Assembly: GCA_020630875.1 (NCBI GenBank)
Contig: JAHDIH010000003.1
Span: 164 to 64,163, forward strand
Reading direction: 5' to 3'
DNA length: 64,000 nucleotides
Origin: Deltaproteobacteria bacterium
GTDB lineage: Bacteria; Myxococcota_A; Polyangia; Haliangiales; Haliangiaceae
Below the pieces are notes generated by a model. That model made no database searches. It had not been told where the DNA came from and worked only from the letters and a program-made list of their open reading frames with translations. Shown piece by piece: positions 6,791-15,998 of the stretch. How positions within the stretch are numbered: the stretch's first letter is position 1; every line of letters starts with the position of its first letter. Made by a program: the position numbers and the translations under genes.

Positions 6791-8875
6791 ATGAAAATTC
6801 TTCAGATATTTTTAATTTCTCTTGCACTTCCATCTTTCGCGAGTAGTCAGAAAAGCTGGACCCTCGACACCTACGAGAACTTTAGCAAAGGAAAAAACGA
6901 TGGAACTCTTTTGAACTCGCTTGGCGAAATTCGGACGGGTTACGCTACCACCAAGAGCGAAGGTACTGCTTTAGAAGGGGTGTGGTCATCGGCAATGCAC
7001 AAGGGGACATTCTACGTTGGTTCCAGTGATGGAAAAATCTTCACGGCAACCAACGGCAAATCCCCAAAATTGTTCGCGACAATACCGAACGCAGTAGCTG
7101 TGACAGCGTTAGTATTCAAAGGAAACACTCTTTACGCGGGCACCATGCCTAATGCGGCGGTTTGGAAAGTAACCGCTGGAAATTCTAAAAAAGTTGCATC
7201 AATCCCTGATGCAGAATCTGTATGGTCGCTCGGGGTGCACGGCGGAAACATTTACGCGGGCGTTGGCCCGAAGGCGAAACTTTTTCGCATCAATGGCGGG
7301 AAAGCGAAACTGGTATTCGAAGCAAAAGACAAGCGAATCCTTTCGATTGCCACAACAAAAACTCACGTTTGGTTTGGGACTTCAGACAACGCTATCGTTT
7401 ATCGACATGCTCCCAAAACCGGCAAGACAATTGCTATGGCGGACTTTGCCGGTAACGAAATAACCGCCATGACCCCTTTTCAATCAGGTGTTGCTGTGGC
7501 GGCCAACGACATTAAGTGGCCTTCGTCAGGAGGAACAAAGAGCAAACGAGACATCGACGAAGCCAAAGGAGATGCAAGCAAGGGCCACGTTCCCAAAATG
7601 CCAAGTACCGGTAGCAAACCAGGAGCTGACAAGCGTCCGAACTCTTCCGTTGAAATACCACGCCAAGGAGCCGCGAAAGGCAAAGGAGCGTTATACGCAA
7701 TTTCCGCTGATGGAGATTTTGAACAGCTTCACGCTTTAACCGCGACTTACTTTACATCGCTTGCGACAACTAGTGAAGGAAGCATTCTCGCAGGTTCGGC
7801 CGAAAAGGGACGGATCTATTTAGTGAGCGATGCAAGTAGCAGCGCCACGGTCGTCGATGTAGATGAGAGGGTGGTCGCGACGATTGCTTCGGATAACGGC
7901 GACATGGCATTGGCAACATTTGACTCAGAGGCCGTCTACTTTCTCAAACCAAGCAGTGACCAAGGTAGTTATACGTCCAAGGTATTCGATGCAAAGAGCA
8001 TTTCAGACTTTGGAAACATTTCTTGGCTTGGGGCTATTTCAACCTTCTACGTTAGGTCAGGTCATACAGCTGACGCTGAAAAAGGATGGGGGCCATGGAA
8101 ACAACTGTCATCTCAGCGGAGCATTGGCCAGTCGTTTACTTCCAAAACGGGAGTGCCACGAGCCAGGTATTTCCAGTTCAAGGTCAAAATGGCGGGAAAA
8201 AAATCTTATCTTAGCCGAGTACAACTTCGATTCTTACCTTCTAATAAGCCAACAAAAATCGAGAAGATCGAAACCTCGGCCAAAGGGGCTTCCGCCATGG
8301 CGGTGGTGAAAGAAGGACCAACCAAACCGAGAACAAGAGTCGTGAAGATTAAATGGAAGGTAAAGAATCCCGACGACGACAAAACGGGATACACACTTTT
8401 CGCACGACGCGAAGGTTCCGCAACATGGACCCCTCTTCCTCTCAACAAAAAGCCGTATACGGAAACTAGTTACGAATGGAACACCGAGGTTTTCGAAGAC
8501 GGCTACTACAGAGTTAAAGTTGTAGCTTCGGATGAAAACTCGAATGCTTCTTACAGTGCAAAGTCTTCACAGGAGATTAGCCGTCCGTTCGCAGTAGATA
8601 ATCATGGGCCCAAATTGGGAGATGTTTCAGTTCGCTATCCACGGGTAGCAGTAACCGCCAGCGACTCCTTGAGTGCTATTCGAGAAGCGGCAATGCGTAT
8701 CGGCCAAGGAAAATGGCAACTGGTCGGAGCAAAAGATCTTATTTTCGACGACCTTACTGAGGTCCTTTCTTTCGAGCTTCCCAAAGATTTGTCAAAAGGA
8801 ACGCACCTATTGTCCGTTCGTGTCGCAGATGAGTCTGGAAACATCTCTCATAAAAGTTATACGATTAAACGTTAG
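6791..8875 (+). CDS. Exported beta-propeller protein with Ig/Fn3-like C terminus
   Basis: 694 residues from ATG 6791, preceded by AGGA 7-10 bp upstream; the signal peptide is MKILQIFLISLALPSFASS. Residues about 50-215 contain repeated blades of the type 'Y-V/A-G-x-x-D/P-x-A-x-(V/I)-W/F-K-(V/I)' (FYVGSSDGKIF, LYAGTMPNAAVWKV, IYAGVGPKAKLFRI, VWFGTSDNAIVYR). A Ser/Lys/Pro-rich linker follows (about 255-310), then further blades and C-terminal beta-sandwich segments resembling fibronectin type III. No catalytic motif was seen. It follows the S55 gene by 7 bp and is surely cotranscribed, so the two probably work together in the periplasm or at the surface. Function unknown. Confidence 0.8.
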   Translation: MKILQIFLISLALPSFASSQKSWTLDTYENFSKGKNDGTLLNSLGEIRTGYATTKSEGTALEGVWSSAMHKGTFYVGSSDGKIFTATNGKSPKLFATIPNAVAVTALVFKGNTLYAGTMPNAAVWKVTAGNSKKVASIPDAESVWSLGVHGGNIYAGVGPKAKLFRINGGKAKLVFEAKDKRILSIATTKTHVWFGTSDNAIVYRHAPKTGKTIAMADFAGNEITAMTPFQSGVAVAANDIKWPSSGGTKSKRDIDEAKGDASKGHVPKMPSTGSKPGADKRPNSSVEIPRQGAAKGKGALYAISADGDFEQLHALTATYFTSLATTSEGSILAGSAEKGRIYLVSDASSSATVVDVDERVVATIASDNGDMALATFDSEAVYFLKPSSDQGSYTSKVFDAKSISDFGNISWLGAISTFYVRSGHTADAEKGWGPWKQLSSQRSIGQSFTSKTGVPRARYFQFKVKMAGKKSYLSRVQLRFLPSNKPTKIEKIETSAKGASAMAVVKEGPTKPRTRVVKIKWKVKNPDDDKTGYTLFARREGSATWTPLPLNKKPYTETSYEWNTEVFEDGYYRVKVVASDENSNASYSAKSSQEISRPFAVDNHGPKLGDVSVRYPRVAVTASDSLSAIREAAMRIGQGKWQLVGAKDLIFDDLTEVLSFELPKDLSKGTHLLSVRVADESGNISHKSYTIKR

Positions 8876-10551
8876 GGCGCTCTAAGGCGAACCTTTATGC
8901 ATGGCTCAAGAGGACGACCATTTAACTCTTTTGGGCAAAAATCTATGACATTGCGGCCGACCTCGGCAGTGATGTAGTGATGCTTTCTTCGGGTAATTTT
9001 CATCCCATCATCTGACTTGCATCTCCTCTTTCCTCTAACTCCACAGCTAATAGGATAGAGAGGTGCTCCCCCTCCTCCGGTTACGATGTAGCGAAGTCCG
9101 TCATCTTCTCCACGCTGATAGAGATGGTCGTGCCCAGCAAAAAGAAAGTCCACCTTGTGTTTCTTCATCAAAGGCACGTAGTGACTCTTGGCAAACGTAC
9201 TGCCTCCATGGGGCCCTCTTGAGTACGGACCATTATGGGTGACCACAATAACCGCACGGCTGTTTTGGGAACCTCGCAACGTTTCCTCAAACCAACGGAG
9301 CTGTCTAGGATCTTGGTAAAGGTTGGAGTCTAGAACTACGAACCGCAACCCAGCAACATCAAAAGAATACCAGTTGCCAAACCGAGGTACATCACTTTTC
9401 ATGGGCCATAGTGAGAACCAATCCCTAAACCGAAGTCCAAAAGAACTAGCGGTACCAGTGTCATGGTTACCAACGGCGGGATACAACGGAACTTCCGCAA
9501 GTAAATCAGATTGAATGTCGAAGAACATCTGCCAGTCTGCCAGATCGGTTCCACGTGCTACGAGATCGCCGGTGTTCGTTGCAAAGTGTGGTGCTTCTGC
9601 CCGCATGGACTCTACCAGCCTGCGGTGAATTTGGTGACCGTTACGCATGTCGCCATAGATGACAAACTTCAGATCGCGCGTCTTAGGCAACCTGAAACTT
9701 CTCAGTTTGGTATCAACGCCAGCGACAACAACTTTGTAATAGACGACCTCCCCCTCCAATCCATCTAGTTGTACACGATGACGTCTTGAGTACCCACCGT
9801 TAGTGCTCAGTGCCACCTTGTCGGTATCGATGGTGCTGCCAAAATGAACTTGCGCTTTCGTTGCCGAATGAGTCACGAAAAGAATTTCGGCCGATTTTTT
9901 GGTTACTCGCTGAACTAACGGACCTACTGCGAGCTTTCGACCATGCGTCAACTCAAGTGACACATCGAATACCGGATGATTCTTGGAGGCCGCGGGTCGA
10001 ACCTCAACGGTCAACACGTTCTTGTTTTTTAGCGTGAGTACTTCGGTCGGAAGCAACACCGTTTCTTCTAGTGTTCCTCGCCTTCTCCTTGCAGGTAAAA
10101 GTCCGCTTGGCGCGCCTGCTCCGCCCCGCCAGTTTCTTCGAACGACCTCTTGTCCGTTCACTCGAACGACCACCGCGTCCGAGTAAACCATCTTAATCCG
10201 TAGGTATTTATAGTCGTTGGATTCCACCTCAAAGTTTTGGTGCACTCGAACCCAAGCTAGCCGATTGTCTTTGGTCAGCTTTGGAGTAAAGCAACCATTG
10301 CAGGTACCGACAGGAAGACTCGCCGCTTCTCCAACAGGCTTTCGTTCAAAGGCAAGAAAGCCAGTAGCATCCGACGTAGGAGTTAAGAGACTCGTCTCTT
10401 TTCCGTCAAGCGCTGCTGATAAAACCTCCCCGTATCGGTTCAACGGCTCTTCCATCTGCAGATGAGAAATAGTAGCCGGAGAACCGTAGGGTAGGATCAC
10501 CGTATCTGCCACTGAAGCGTTAGGCAGCAAAAAAAACAGCCAGCCCAACAC
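8872..10551 (-). CDS. Secreted purple-acid-phosphatase-like metallophosphatase
   Basis: 559 residues from GTG 10551. This start gives a signal peptide (VLGWLFFLLPNASVA) and lies 10 bp after the stop of the small basic gene; a longer frame exists but would run back through that gene. An N-terminal beta domain (about 25-220) precedes an Fn3-like purple-acid-phosphatase N domain. Calcineurin-type metal motifs follow in order: Y-G-D-M-R, N-T-G-D-L-V, V-G-N-H-D-T-G, V-V-T-H-N-G-P and F-A-G-H-D-H. These bind a dinuclear metal centre and hydrolyse phosphoesters. The protein is probably periplasmic or secreted. It is the last gene of the 12766-8872 unit, and its last 4 bp overlap the convergent propeller gene. 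Confidence 0.87.
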   Translation of the reverse strand: MLGWLFFLLPNASVADTVILPYGSPATISHLQMEEPLNRYGEVLSAALDGKETSLLTPTSDATGFLAFERKPVGEAASLPVGTCNGCFTPKLTKDNRLAWVRVHQNFEVESNDYKYLRIKMVYSDAVVVRVNGQEVVRRNWRGGAGAPSGLLPARRRRGTLEETVLLPTEVLTLKNKNVLTVEVRPAASKNHPVFDVSLELTHGRKLAVGPLVQRVTKKSAEILFVTHSATKAQVHFGSTIDTDKVALSTNGGYSRRHRVQLDGLEGEVVYYKVVVAGVDTKLRSFRLPKTRDLKFVIYGDMRNGHQIHRRLVESMRAEAPHFATNTGDLVARGTDLADWQMFFDIQSDLLAEVPLYPAVGNHDTGTASSFGLRFRDWFSLWPMKSDVPRFGNWYSFDVAGLRFVVLDSNLYQDPRQLRWFEETLRGSQNSRAVIVVTHNGPYSRGPHGGSTFAKSHYVPLMKKHKVDFLFAGHDHLYQRGEDDGLRYIVTGGGGAPLYPISCGVRGKRRCKSDDGMKITRRKHHYITAEVGRNVIDFCPKELNGRPLEPCIKVRLRAP

Positions 10552-10561
10552 TAAAGAGACG

Positions 10562-10885
10562 TTACTTCTTCTTTTTGCTGGCTTTTCGTTGGGCTGCGTT
10601 GAGCTCGCCCGCCAATTTGGGGATGGGGTAGCTCGCCACAGATTTAACGTAGTCGCCATCTTTGCCGAGTCCTCGTAGGTCGGCGATGGTTTGAGCTGCA
10701 CGTTGAACACCGCCGGCTTCACTAATTGTTCGAACTGCTCGCTCAAGGCGGAGTAGTCTTTTGTTGGAGCGTTTATCAAGTTCCGCGCCTTCGAAATTAG
10801 GAAGTCCTTTAACGATGGCCTCAACAAGCTTCTCCTTAGAACCGAATTTTTCTTTTACTTGTGCTAGTGGGGTCTTGATTGCCAT
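10562..10885 (-). CDS. Small basic conserved protein, function unknown
   Basis: 107 residues from ATG 10885, preceded on the minus strand by an A/G-rich AAGGAGAC site that decides the start. The protein is very Lys/Arg-rich, mostly helical by composition, and ends in K-A-S-K-K-K-K. It opens with M-A-I-K-T-P-L-A-Q-V-K-E-K-F-G-S-K-E-K-L-V, a pattern I recognise from small conserved proteins of unknown function in myxobacteria. There is no signal peptide, although its neighbours encode exported proteins. It overlaps the 3' end of the upstream lipoprotein gene by 50 bp. Confidence 0.75.
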   Translation of the reverse strand: MAIKTPLAQVKEKFGSKEKLVEAIVKGLPNFEGAELDKRSNKRLLRLERAVRTISEAGGVQRAAQTIADLRGLGKDGDYVKSVASYPIPKLAGELNAAQRKASKKKK

Positions 10886-11843
10886 TTTTTGTAGTCTCCT
10901 TTTGGAAGGCCGGAGTATGCGCAGCTGACAGCCGCTTGTCAATGGCATCTAACATCGCCTGGAGGTCGGAGTCAGTGAAGTTTAGCGTGATCGACGTCCT
11001 TTTATCCTTTACGTCAACCTGAGCCGCACTAACCACGGGACCAAACGAGAAATACTGTGCAATAACGGCAGCTTGTGGGAGTTCTCGCTTCAGAGCTTGC
11101 TTCAGGTTTTGGGCTTCCTTTTCAGTCGGCACAAACAGGTGCAAATTAACCTCATTGGAGCTTTTGGCTTTGAGGAATAGAGTCGCTACGGCGAGCTCGA
11201 CACCGGACACGCGCCCTGCTGTCCTCTGGCCTAGGCTTTTTCTAAGTTCTGAAGGTACGACTCCAATAGCCCATGCATCAGCACTTCTAACCAAAGGAAA
11301 GTGCCTTCGGAGGAAACTAGGCTTGTCCGACTTCAGCGACGATTCGATGAACATCTTGCTATGACTGACAACCATTCCCACCGACGGTACCTGAACAGCA
11401 TACAGCGTCCCCGACGGAGAGGAGAAGCTAATGGCGTGTTTCGCCCCCTCGAGCGCCAAGGTTTCCACAGGCCCTGCGGATAACGCCTCTAAGCATTGAC
11501 GCCCCTGTCTGAAGTTACCTTGTAGGATTAACACTGAAGCTTCTGAACTACGCGAATGCGCAACCGCGACCGCAATTAGGTCCCGCTCCACCGTCATGTC
11601 ACAAGCAGCTTCAACGTGCGACACCCGGGCACTAAGCGAAGGATCTATCGCAGCTACCTTCTTTTTTAAGAATGCAACCAGGTTCTCTTTCTTTAGAATC
11701 GATTTCCTAAACGCCAGCACAGAATCTGCATCCTTTGGGACTACATCCCAAAAGGTTAATACTGGCATTTGGGATCCGGTGTCTTTCTTACAAGCCCCCG
11801 GCAATAGTAGCAAAAGAACGACAATAACTCGCAACGTCATCAT
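10836..11843 (-). CDS. Lipoprotein, paralogue-like to its upstream neighbour
   Basis: 335 residues from ATG 11843. The start is set by an ATGA overlap with the previous stop codon and by a clean lipoprotein signal (MMTLRVIVVLLLLLPGAC, lipobox L-P-G-A-C). The mature part is mixed alpha/beta with no motif I know. Several blocks resemble the preceding lipoprotein: a hydrophobic strand 'V-L-I-L-Q-G' followed by a C-L-x-x-L helix and G-P, and an 'A-I-G-V-V-P-S-E' strand (compare 'A-V-A-A-T-S-L-P-P-E'). Tandem duplication is inferred. The C-terminal tail is polar and overlaps the small basic gene. Confidence 0.78.
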   Translation of the reverse strand: MMTLRVIVVLLLLLPGACKKDTGSQMPVLTFWDVVPKDADSVLAFRKSILKKENLVAFLKKKVAAIDPSLSARVSHVEAACDMTVERDLIAVAVAHSRSSEASVLILQGNFRQGRQCLEALSAGPVETLALEGAKHAISFSSPSGTLYAVQVPSVGMVVSHSKMFIESSLKSDKPSFLRRHFPLVRSADAWAIGVVPSELRKSLGQRTAGRVSGVELAVATLFLKAKSSNEVNLHLFVPTEKEAQNLKQALKRELPQAAVIAQYFSFGPVVSAAQVDVKDKRTSITLNFTDSDLQAMLDAIDKRLSAAHTPAFQKETTKNGNQDPTSTSKRKIRF

Positions 11844-12766
11844 AGCCCTACCCTGGCGAGTATCGCCCCCAGCGTTGGATCCTGTTTGGCTACGTTCCAC
11901 AGCCCTAACAAGTCCTGCGTCGAAAGATCCGCTTCAATGATTGCAAAGTTGGCATTTTGTCCGATTTTCACACTCTTCAAATAAGGGCCCAAGGGGGAAT
12001 GTTTCAATTCTGAAAAGTCTTTGGTTGACTTGTTAACCTGTTTTGCCGCTGCCGCATTGTCCGCGAAAGAGAACCCGCCTCGTATCTTTAGGGAGTCTTT
12101 GTACGTGAGCCCAAGATAGAAGCTCTCGGCTTCCCCAACGATCAAAGAAGCTTCTGGTGGTAGCGAAGTAGCGGCGACAGCAATCATGTTTTCTTCTCCC
12201 GCAAACCCCAAAAGCTTCTTAATCGGAGCGACGTCCTTCATGCCAGGACCAAAAGATTGCAGCTCACTTGGTTTCCAAGAAGAAAGGCTTTTCTCCACCC
12301 ATGTGCCTGTAGCGACAGATGGCCCACCGCTGAGCGCGACTATGTCCATGGTTTGCGCTTTTCGCTCAGCAGCAAACGGTCCTATCGGAAGTCTCTGAAG
12401 ACATTCCGTTGCTCCAGCCACAGAGTCAATGGTCGGCCCATCAAGTAGTAATACCCCCAACGGAGGATTAAGGGTCTTTAGTCCTAGGTTTGCCCTCCGG
12501 ATCGACTTTACCAGAGCAAGGCAACGTTCTGGAAGCCCCAGCTCTTTTCCCCCCATGGAAAGTCCCATGGCGAAGTAAGGAGACTTTTGAATTTCCGTTC
12601 CGTTGAACGCAACCACAAGTTTTGGCTGCGCTGGTAGATGAGGTAAAGTGCGAGTAAGCTCAGCTGATAGTTCCTCAAACGGTTGCGAAAGCTGTGGGGT
12701 CTCCGACTTCTTGGTTCCTTTACAAGAAGCAACCACCAGAAATAAACAGCAGATCGTTAGTCTCAT
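11840..12766 (-). CDS. Lipoprotein, function unknown
   Basis: 308 residues from ATG 12766 (MRLTICCLFLVVASCKG); the lipobox is V-A-S-C at residues 12-15. An in-frame start 12 codons upstream would spoil the signal. The mature protein shows alternating strands and helices and two Cys residues near conserved L-P-E-R-C-L and A-T-E-C-L-Q segments. It is the first gene of the lipoprotein-lipoprotein-basic protein-phosphatase unit and couples to the next gene through ATGA. It diverges from RNase HI (start 12846), leaving 79 bp for both promoters. Confidence 0.78.
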   Translation of the reverse strand: MRLTICCLFLVVASCKGTKKSETPQLSQPFEELSAELTRTLPHLPAQPKLVVAFNGTEIQKSPYFAMGLSMGGKELGLPERCLALVKSIRRANLGLKTLNPPLGVLLLDGPTIDSVAGATECLQRLPIGPFAAERKAQTMDIVALSGGPSVATGTWVEKSLSSWKPSELQSFGPGMKDVAPIKKLLGFAGEENMIAVAATSLPPEASLIVGEAESFYLGLTYKDSLKIRGGFSFADNAAAAKQVNKSTKDFSELKHSPLGPYLKSVKIGQNANFAIIEADLSTQDLLGLWNVAKQDPTLGAILARVGL

Positions 12767-12845
12767 CACAGCTTGGTTGTAGCACAAGCAATATTTGCGC
12801 AAAAGGAGATTGAGGCTTCGCCCGCACTTGGGCTAGCGTGGGTCG

Positions 12846-13499
12846 GTGACATGGATTACCAGGTACCTCCGCGGGAAAGCCGTCTTCGTAAAAGCCAACC
12901 CGGACGGTTCTCTGCCAGCAAACGAAAAGGGCTTGGTACCGATTACGTATCAAAAGTCTGAAACTGCCAAAGTCTACAACGCGCGAGCCAGCAACCTACT
13001 CCTCGAGCCATCAGAAGAGAGCCGCAAAAAAGTAAAAAAGAAAGCGGCCCCAAGCCAACGCTCAAACCGCCCCGCTCTCTACGAGGCTTATACTGATGGA
13101 GCGTGTTCAGGCAACCCAGGTCCTGCCGGTGCCGGCGTATTTTTAACGACTCCGAAGCAACAGATCAAAATCGCCGAACCGTTGGGCAATGGCACCAACA
13201 ACATCGCAGAACTACAAGCCATTGCGATAGCATTGCAAGTCATTCCAATAGAAGACCGGGAAAAGGCTATCAATATTTACACAGACTCTACGTATTCTAT
13301 AGGCGTACTCACTCAAGGTTGGAAAGCAAAAGCCAACAAAGAGCTGATTGCTGAAATTAAGGCACTCCTTCAGGATTTCTCAGATGTTCAGTTCATTAAG
13401 GTAAAGGGTCACTCTGGAGATCCAGGCAATGAAATGGCCGATGAGTTAGCACGTATGGGAAGCGCGGGAGAGGCACTAAAACAAAGTATCGATCGTTAA
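12846..13499 (+). CDS. rnhA: Ribonuclease HI with N-terminal extension
   Basis: 217 residues from GTG 12846. The RNase H fold occupies about residues 78-210 and has all four acidic catalytic residues: D84 (Y-T-D-G-A-C-S-G-N-P), E122 (N-I-A-E-L-Q), D147 (Y-T-D-S-T-Y) and D199 (E-M-A-D-E-L), plus the active-site His in V-K-G-H-S. It cleaves the RNA strand of RNA:DNA hybrids. The first 55 residues form a separate small basic domain that is not the eukaryotic-type hybrid-binding domain, followed by a Lys-rich linker. The start is inferred from conservation of W-I-T-R-Y-L-R-G-K as I recall it in related proteins. Its stop overlaps the convergent gene by 4 bp. Confidence 0.9.
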   Translation: MTWITRYLRGKAVFVKANPDGSLPANEKGLVPITYQKSETAKVYNARASNLLLEPSEESRKKVKKKAAPSQRSNRPALYEAYTDGACSGNPGPAGAGVFLTTPKQQIKIAEPLGNGTNNIAELQAIAIALQVIPIEDREKAINIYTDSTYSIGVLTQGWKAKANKELIAEIKALLQDFSDVQFIKVKGHSGDPGNEMADELARMGSAGEALKQSIDR

Positions 13500-14176
13500 G
13501 TGTTAGGCTCAGGCAAAAATGTCGTCTGCGTGGTTTCAGCAGACTGGGTGAAGAATAAGAAGTTCACGATGTCTGGACTGTCCGACAGCGCGTCAACGTA
13601 GCTTCCGGTCTCAAACTCTTTGGGCGGATGACTCACTTCCCCCATATCAATATGTCGAAAGTCAAGCGATTCCAACGAGGCTACTAATTTACGAAATCTC
13701 TTGAGAAGCGGAGCGTCGTAAACCCCACTACGCCTCGCCTCAATGACCTGTAAGAAACCATCTCCTTCGCTTACTGAAATCGTAACTTGTTGAACTGCCG
13801 CCATTCGTTCCAAGTGACTAAATGCGATACGAAGGCAAACGTCAGAGCTACCTTCTGCAATATCTACCGTGCTTTGGACGCCAAGGTCTCTAACCATTCC
13901 TATCGCAGGTTGCCTGCCAATGCAGAGGACGTATACAAAGTCACAGTAATCACTTTCGCCACCTTGCACGGCCCATGTAGCGAGGCCAAGGTTCTCCTGA
14001 AGAAGCTCGGCTACATCTTGAACTTCCTCGAATGAGGGACCTCGTCCGAATTCATTGCGCATCTCTCCCCAGACTCTGGTTGGATACCAATAGTCGAGTG
14101 CGTTATCGACTGCATCTAACAAATCATCTTTTCTTGAGGTACAACCCTTTTTTCCGTCTTTGTTGGAACAACCCAC
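13496..14176 (-). CDS. Conserved-looking hypothetical protein
   Basis: 226 residues from GTG 14176; this start overlaps the lysC TAG by one base, which favours it. The N terminus has two close cysteines (M-G-C-S-N and K-G-C-T-S-R-K), possibly a metal or redox pair. A Y-W-Y-P helix and a central strand-rich region follow (Y-C-D-F-V-Y-V-L-C). No signal peptide or membrane segment is visible, and I do not recognise the family. It is translationally coupled to the aspartokinase gene. Confidence 0.7.
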   Translation of the reverse strand: MGCSNKDGKKGCTSRKDDLLDAVDNALDYWYPTRVWGEMRNEFGRGPSFEEVQDVAELLQENLGLATWAVQGGESDYCDFVYVLCIGRQPAIGMVRDLGVQSTVDIAEGSSDVCLRIAFSHLERMAAVQQVTISVSEGDGFLQVIEARRSGVYDAPLLKRFRKLVASLESLDFRHIDMGEVSHPPKEFETGSYVDALSDSPDIVNFLFFTQSAETTQTTFLPEPNT

Positions 14177-15393
14177 TATTCACTCTCCAATTTGAATCCA
14201 GCATGAAGAGCACGGGTCGCTAGTTCCGCATACTTTTTCTCAATGAGGCAAGACACCTTAATCTCACTGGTAGAAATCAGTTGGATGTTAATTCCCTCAT
14301 CCGCCAAAATCTGAAACATTCGCTGTGCGACGCCTGCGTGCGAACGCATCCCGACCCCAACGATGGAAACCTTCGCCACGTTCTGATCCGTACGGATATT
14401 ACTCTCTGTGGCAATATCGGGAGCCTCTCGTTGCAAAACCGCTTCCGCTCTCGCTAAGTCGTCGGTCGGAACGGTGAACGTAACAGCGGTTTCACCGTTC
14501 TCGGATACGTTTTGAACAATCATATCAACGACAATTCCACCGTCTGCCAAAGGCTTAAAGATCTTTGCGACGTTTCCCGCAACATCTGGCACGCGCTTAA
14601 TGGTTACCTTGGATTCGGAAGTTACGGCGGTAACTCCTGATACTACTACACTTTCCATATTCTCTCCTGCGGCAACCACCATTGTCCCGGGATTGTCGTT
14701 AAAACTAGAACGTACGTGCAATGGAACATTATAGTTCATTGCGAATTCGACCGCCCTAATTTGCAATACCTTTGCTCCAAGCGACGCAAGCTCCAGCATT
14801 TCTTCGTAAGTGATCTTATCGATCTTTCTCGCTTCGGGTACGACGTTAGGATCCGTGGTATATACGCCGTCAACATCAGTATAAATCTCGCAAACGTCGG
14901 CATTTACCGACGCCGCAATCGCGACCGCAGTGGTATCAGAACCGCCACGTCCCAAAGTAGAAATGTCTCCGCTGTCCGTCACCCCTTGGAAACCGGCGAC
15001 GACTGCTATCGTATCGTTCGAAAGACACTCTGTCAGTGCAGCTCCATCTACGTTAGAGATTCTGGCGCGGGAAAAAGCGTCATCCGTTAATATCTTTACT
15101 TGATGACCAAGGAAGGACTTCGCTTTGCCGCCAATCTCTCGAATCGCTAAAGCCAACAAACCTATCGAAACTTGTTCTCCTGTGGAAAGAACCACGTCGC
15201 ATTCGCGGTCGTTGGGATCCGACGTGAACTCTTTGGTAAGTGAAACCAGGCGGTTCGTCTCTCCCGACATGGCCGAAACAACTACCGCAACTTCGTGACC
15301 TTCGGCTTGTCGACGGACGCAGCGCTTCGCAACATTGCGGATGCGGTCTACTGAGCCAACCGAGGTCCCTCCAAATTTCATGACAACGCGCAT
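14176..15393 (-). CDS. lysC: Aspartate kinase
   Basis: 405 residues from ATG 15393 ([13 protein letters not shown]). The kinase domain has [24 protein letters not shown] and [12 protein letters not shown]. Two C-terminal ACT domains (about 265-400) retain the K-V-S-I-V-G-V-G-M and [12 protein letters not shown] motifs for lysine/threonine feedback. It phosphorylates L-aspartate, the first step to Lys, Thr, Met and diaminopimelate. A second, more divergent aspartokinase lies at 24141-25295. The 13496-14176 gene follows with a 1-bp overlap. Confidence 0.95.
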   Translation of the reverse strand: MRVVMKFGGTSVGSVDRIRNVAKRCVRRQAEGHEVAVVVSAMSGETNRLVSLTKEFTSDPNDRECDVVLSTGEQVSIGLLALAIREIGGKAKSFLGHQVKILTDDAFSRARISNVDGAALTECLSNDTIAVVAGFQGVTDSGDISTLGRGGSDTTAVAIAASVNADVCEIYTDVDGVYTTDPNVVPEARKIDKITYEEMLELASLGAKVLQIRAVEFAMNYNVPLHVRSSFNDNPGTMVVAAGENMESVVVSGVTAVTSESKVTIKRVPDVAGNVAKIFKPLADGGIVVDMIVQNVSENGETAVTFTVPTDDLARAEAVLQREAPDIATESNIRTDQNVAKVSIVGVGMRSHAGVAQRMFQILADEGINIQLISTSEIKVSCLIEKKYAELATRALHAGFKLESE

Positions 15394-15477
15394 GCACAAG
15401 CAGTGTACTCAGTTGCAGCCGTCCTGCCAGCAGAAAAGGAAACTATCCTCACTTTCTCGATTGGGGTATCGTCCGGT

Positions 15478-15939
15478 ATGGAGCTTCAGGAATTCTGGGA
15501 CATCGTGTTAGCGCCCCCCACTCAACTTCCGCCGAGTAAAGCTCAAAGCTGGCTAGTCGCCTATTATCAGCGGAAACACGCCCAAGACCCTAGATGGGAA
15601 GAGCATGGTGCGCAATTGCTGCTCACCCAAAACAAGATGCTATCGTCACTTGAACCGCTACGCCTTGAATCGAAATTCAACTCACAGTCTTGGGCCGAAC
15701 AATCAACGTTGTTCGTGGAGTGTTGGAACATGGATCAGCAACTACTCGAGCTGACCGATGGCGATGTAGCATTAGCTGCAATGATTCAAAAACTCCATGG
15801 GGAGCAAACCAGAGCATGGCTGGACCGGCACATTCCTGCATTAGACTTTTTGACTCCGCGGCAATGCCTTACTGGCACGATAGAGCTCAAAAGACGACTA
15901 TGCGTATGCTTGATGCGTAGTAGTCGATGGCTTATGTAA
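15478..15939 (+). CDS. Small protein, possibly MbcA/ParS-like (DUF2384)
   Basis: 153 residues from ATG 15478; an in-frame GTG at 15403 is possible but would start 10 bp from the divergent lysC start. The protein is helical and Trp-rich. The end reads T-R-A-W-L-D-R-H-I-P-A-L-D-F-L-T-P-R-Q-C-L, which recalls the 'W-L-x-x-P-x-x-x-L-x-x-x-x-P-x-x-x-L' signature of the MbcA/ParS/Xre toxin-binding domain. No RES toxin partner is adjacent. The assignment is tentative; the reading frame itself is likely. Confidence 0.55.
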   Translation: MELQEFWDIVLAPPTQLPPSKAQSWLVAYYQRKHAQDPRWEEHGAQLLLTQNKMLSSLEPLRLESKFNSQSWAEQSTLFVECWNMDQQLLELTDGDVALAAMIQKLHGEQTRAWLDRHIPALDFLTPRQCLTGTIELKRRLCVCLMRSSRWLM

Positions 15940-15998
15940 CCACTTATGGATGTGACGAGCAGGCGAAAGATTGTCAGTCGCTCGTTGTAAACTAAGGT

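Noticed and set aside
10552..10827. 92-residue N-terminal extension of the metallophosphatase
   Set aside because: It runs through the small basic gene and would bury the signal peptide; GTG 10551 fits both the signal and the 10-bp gap.
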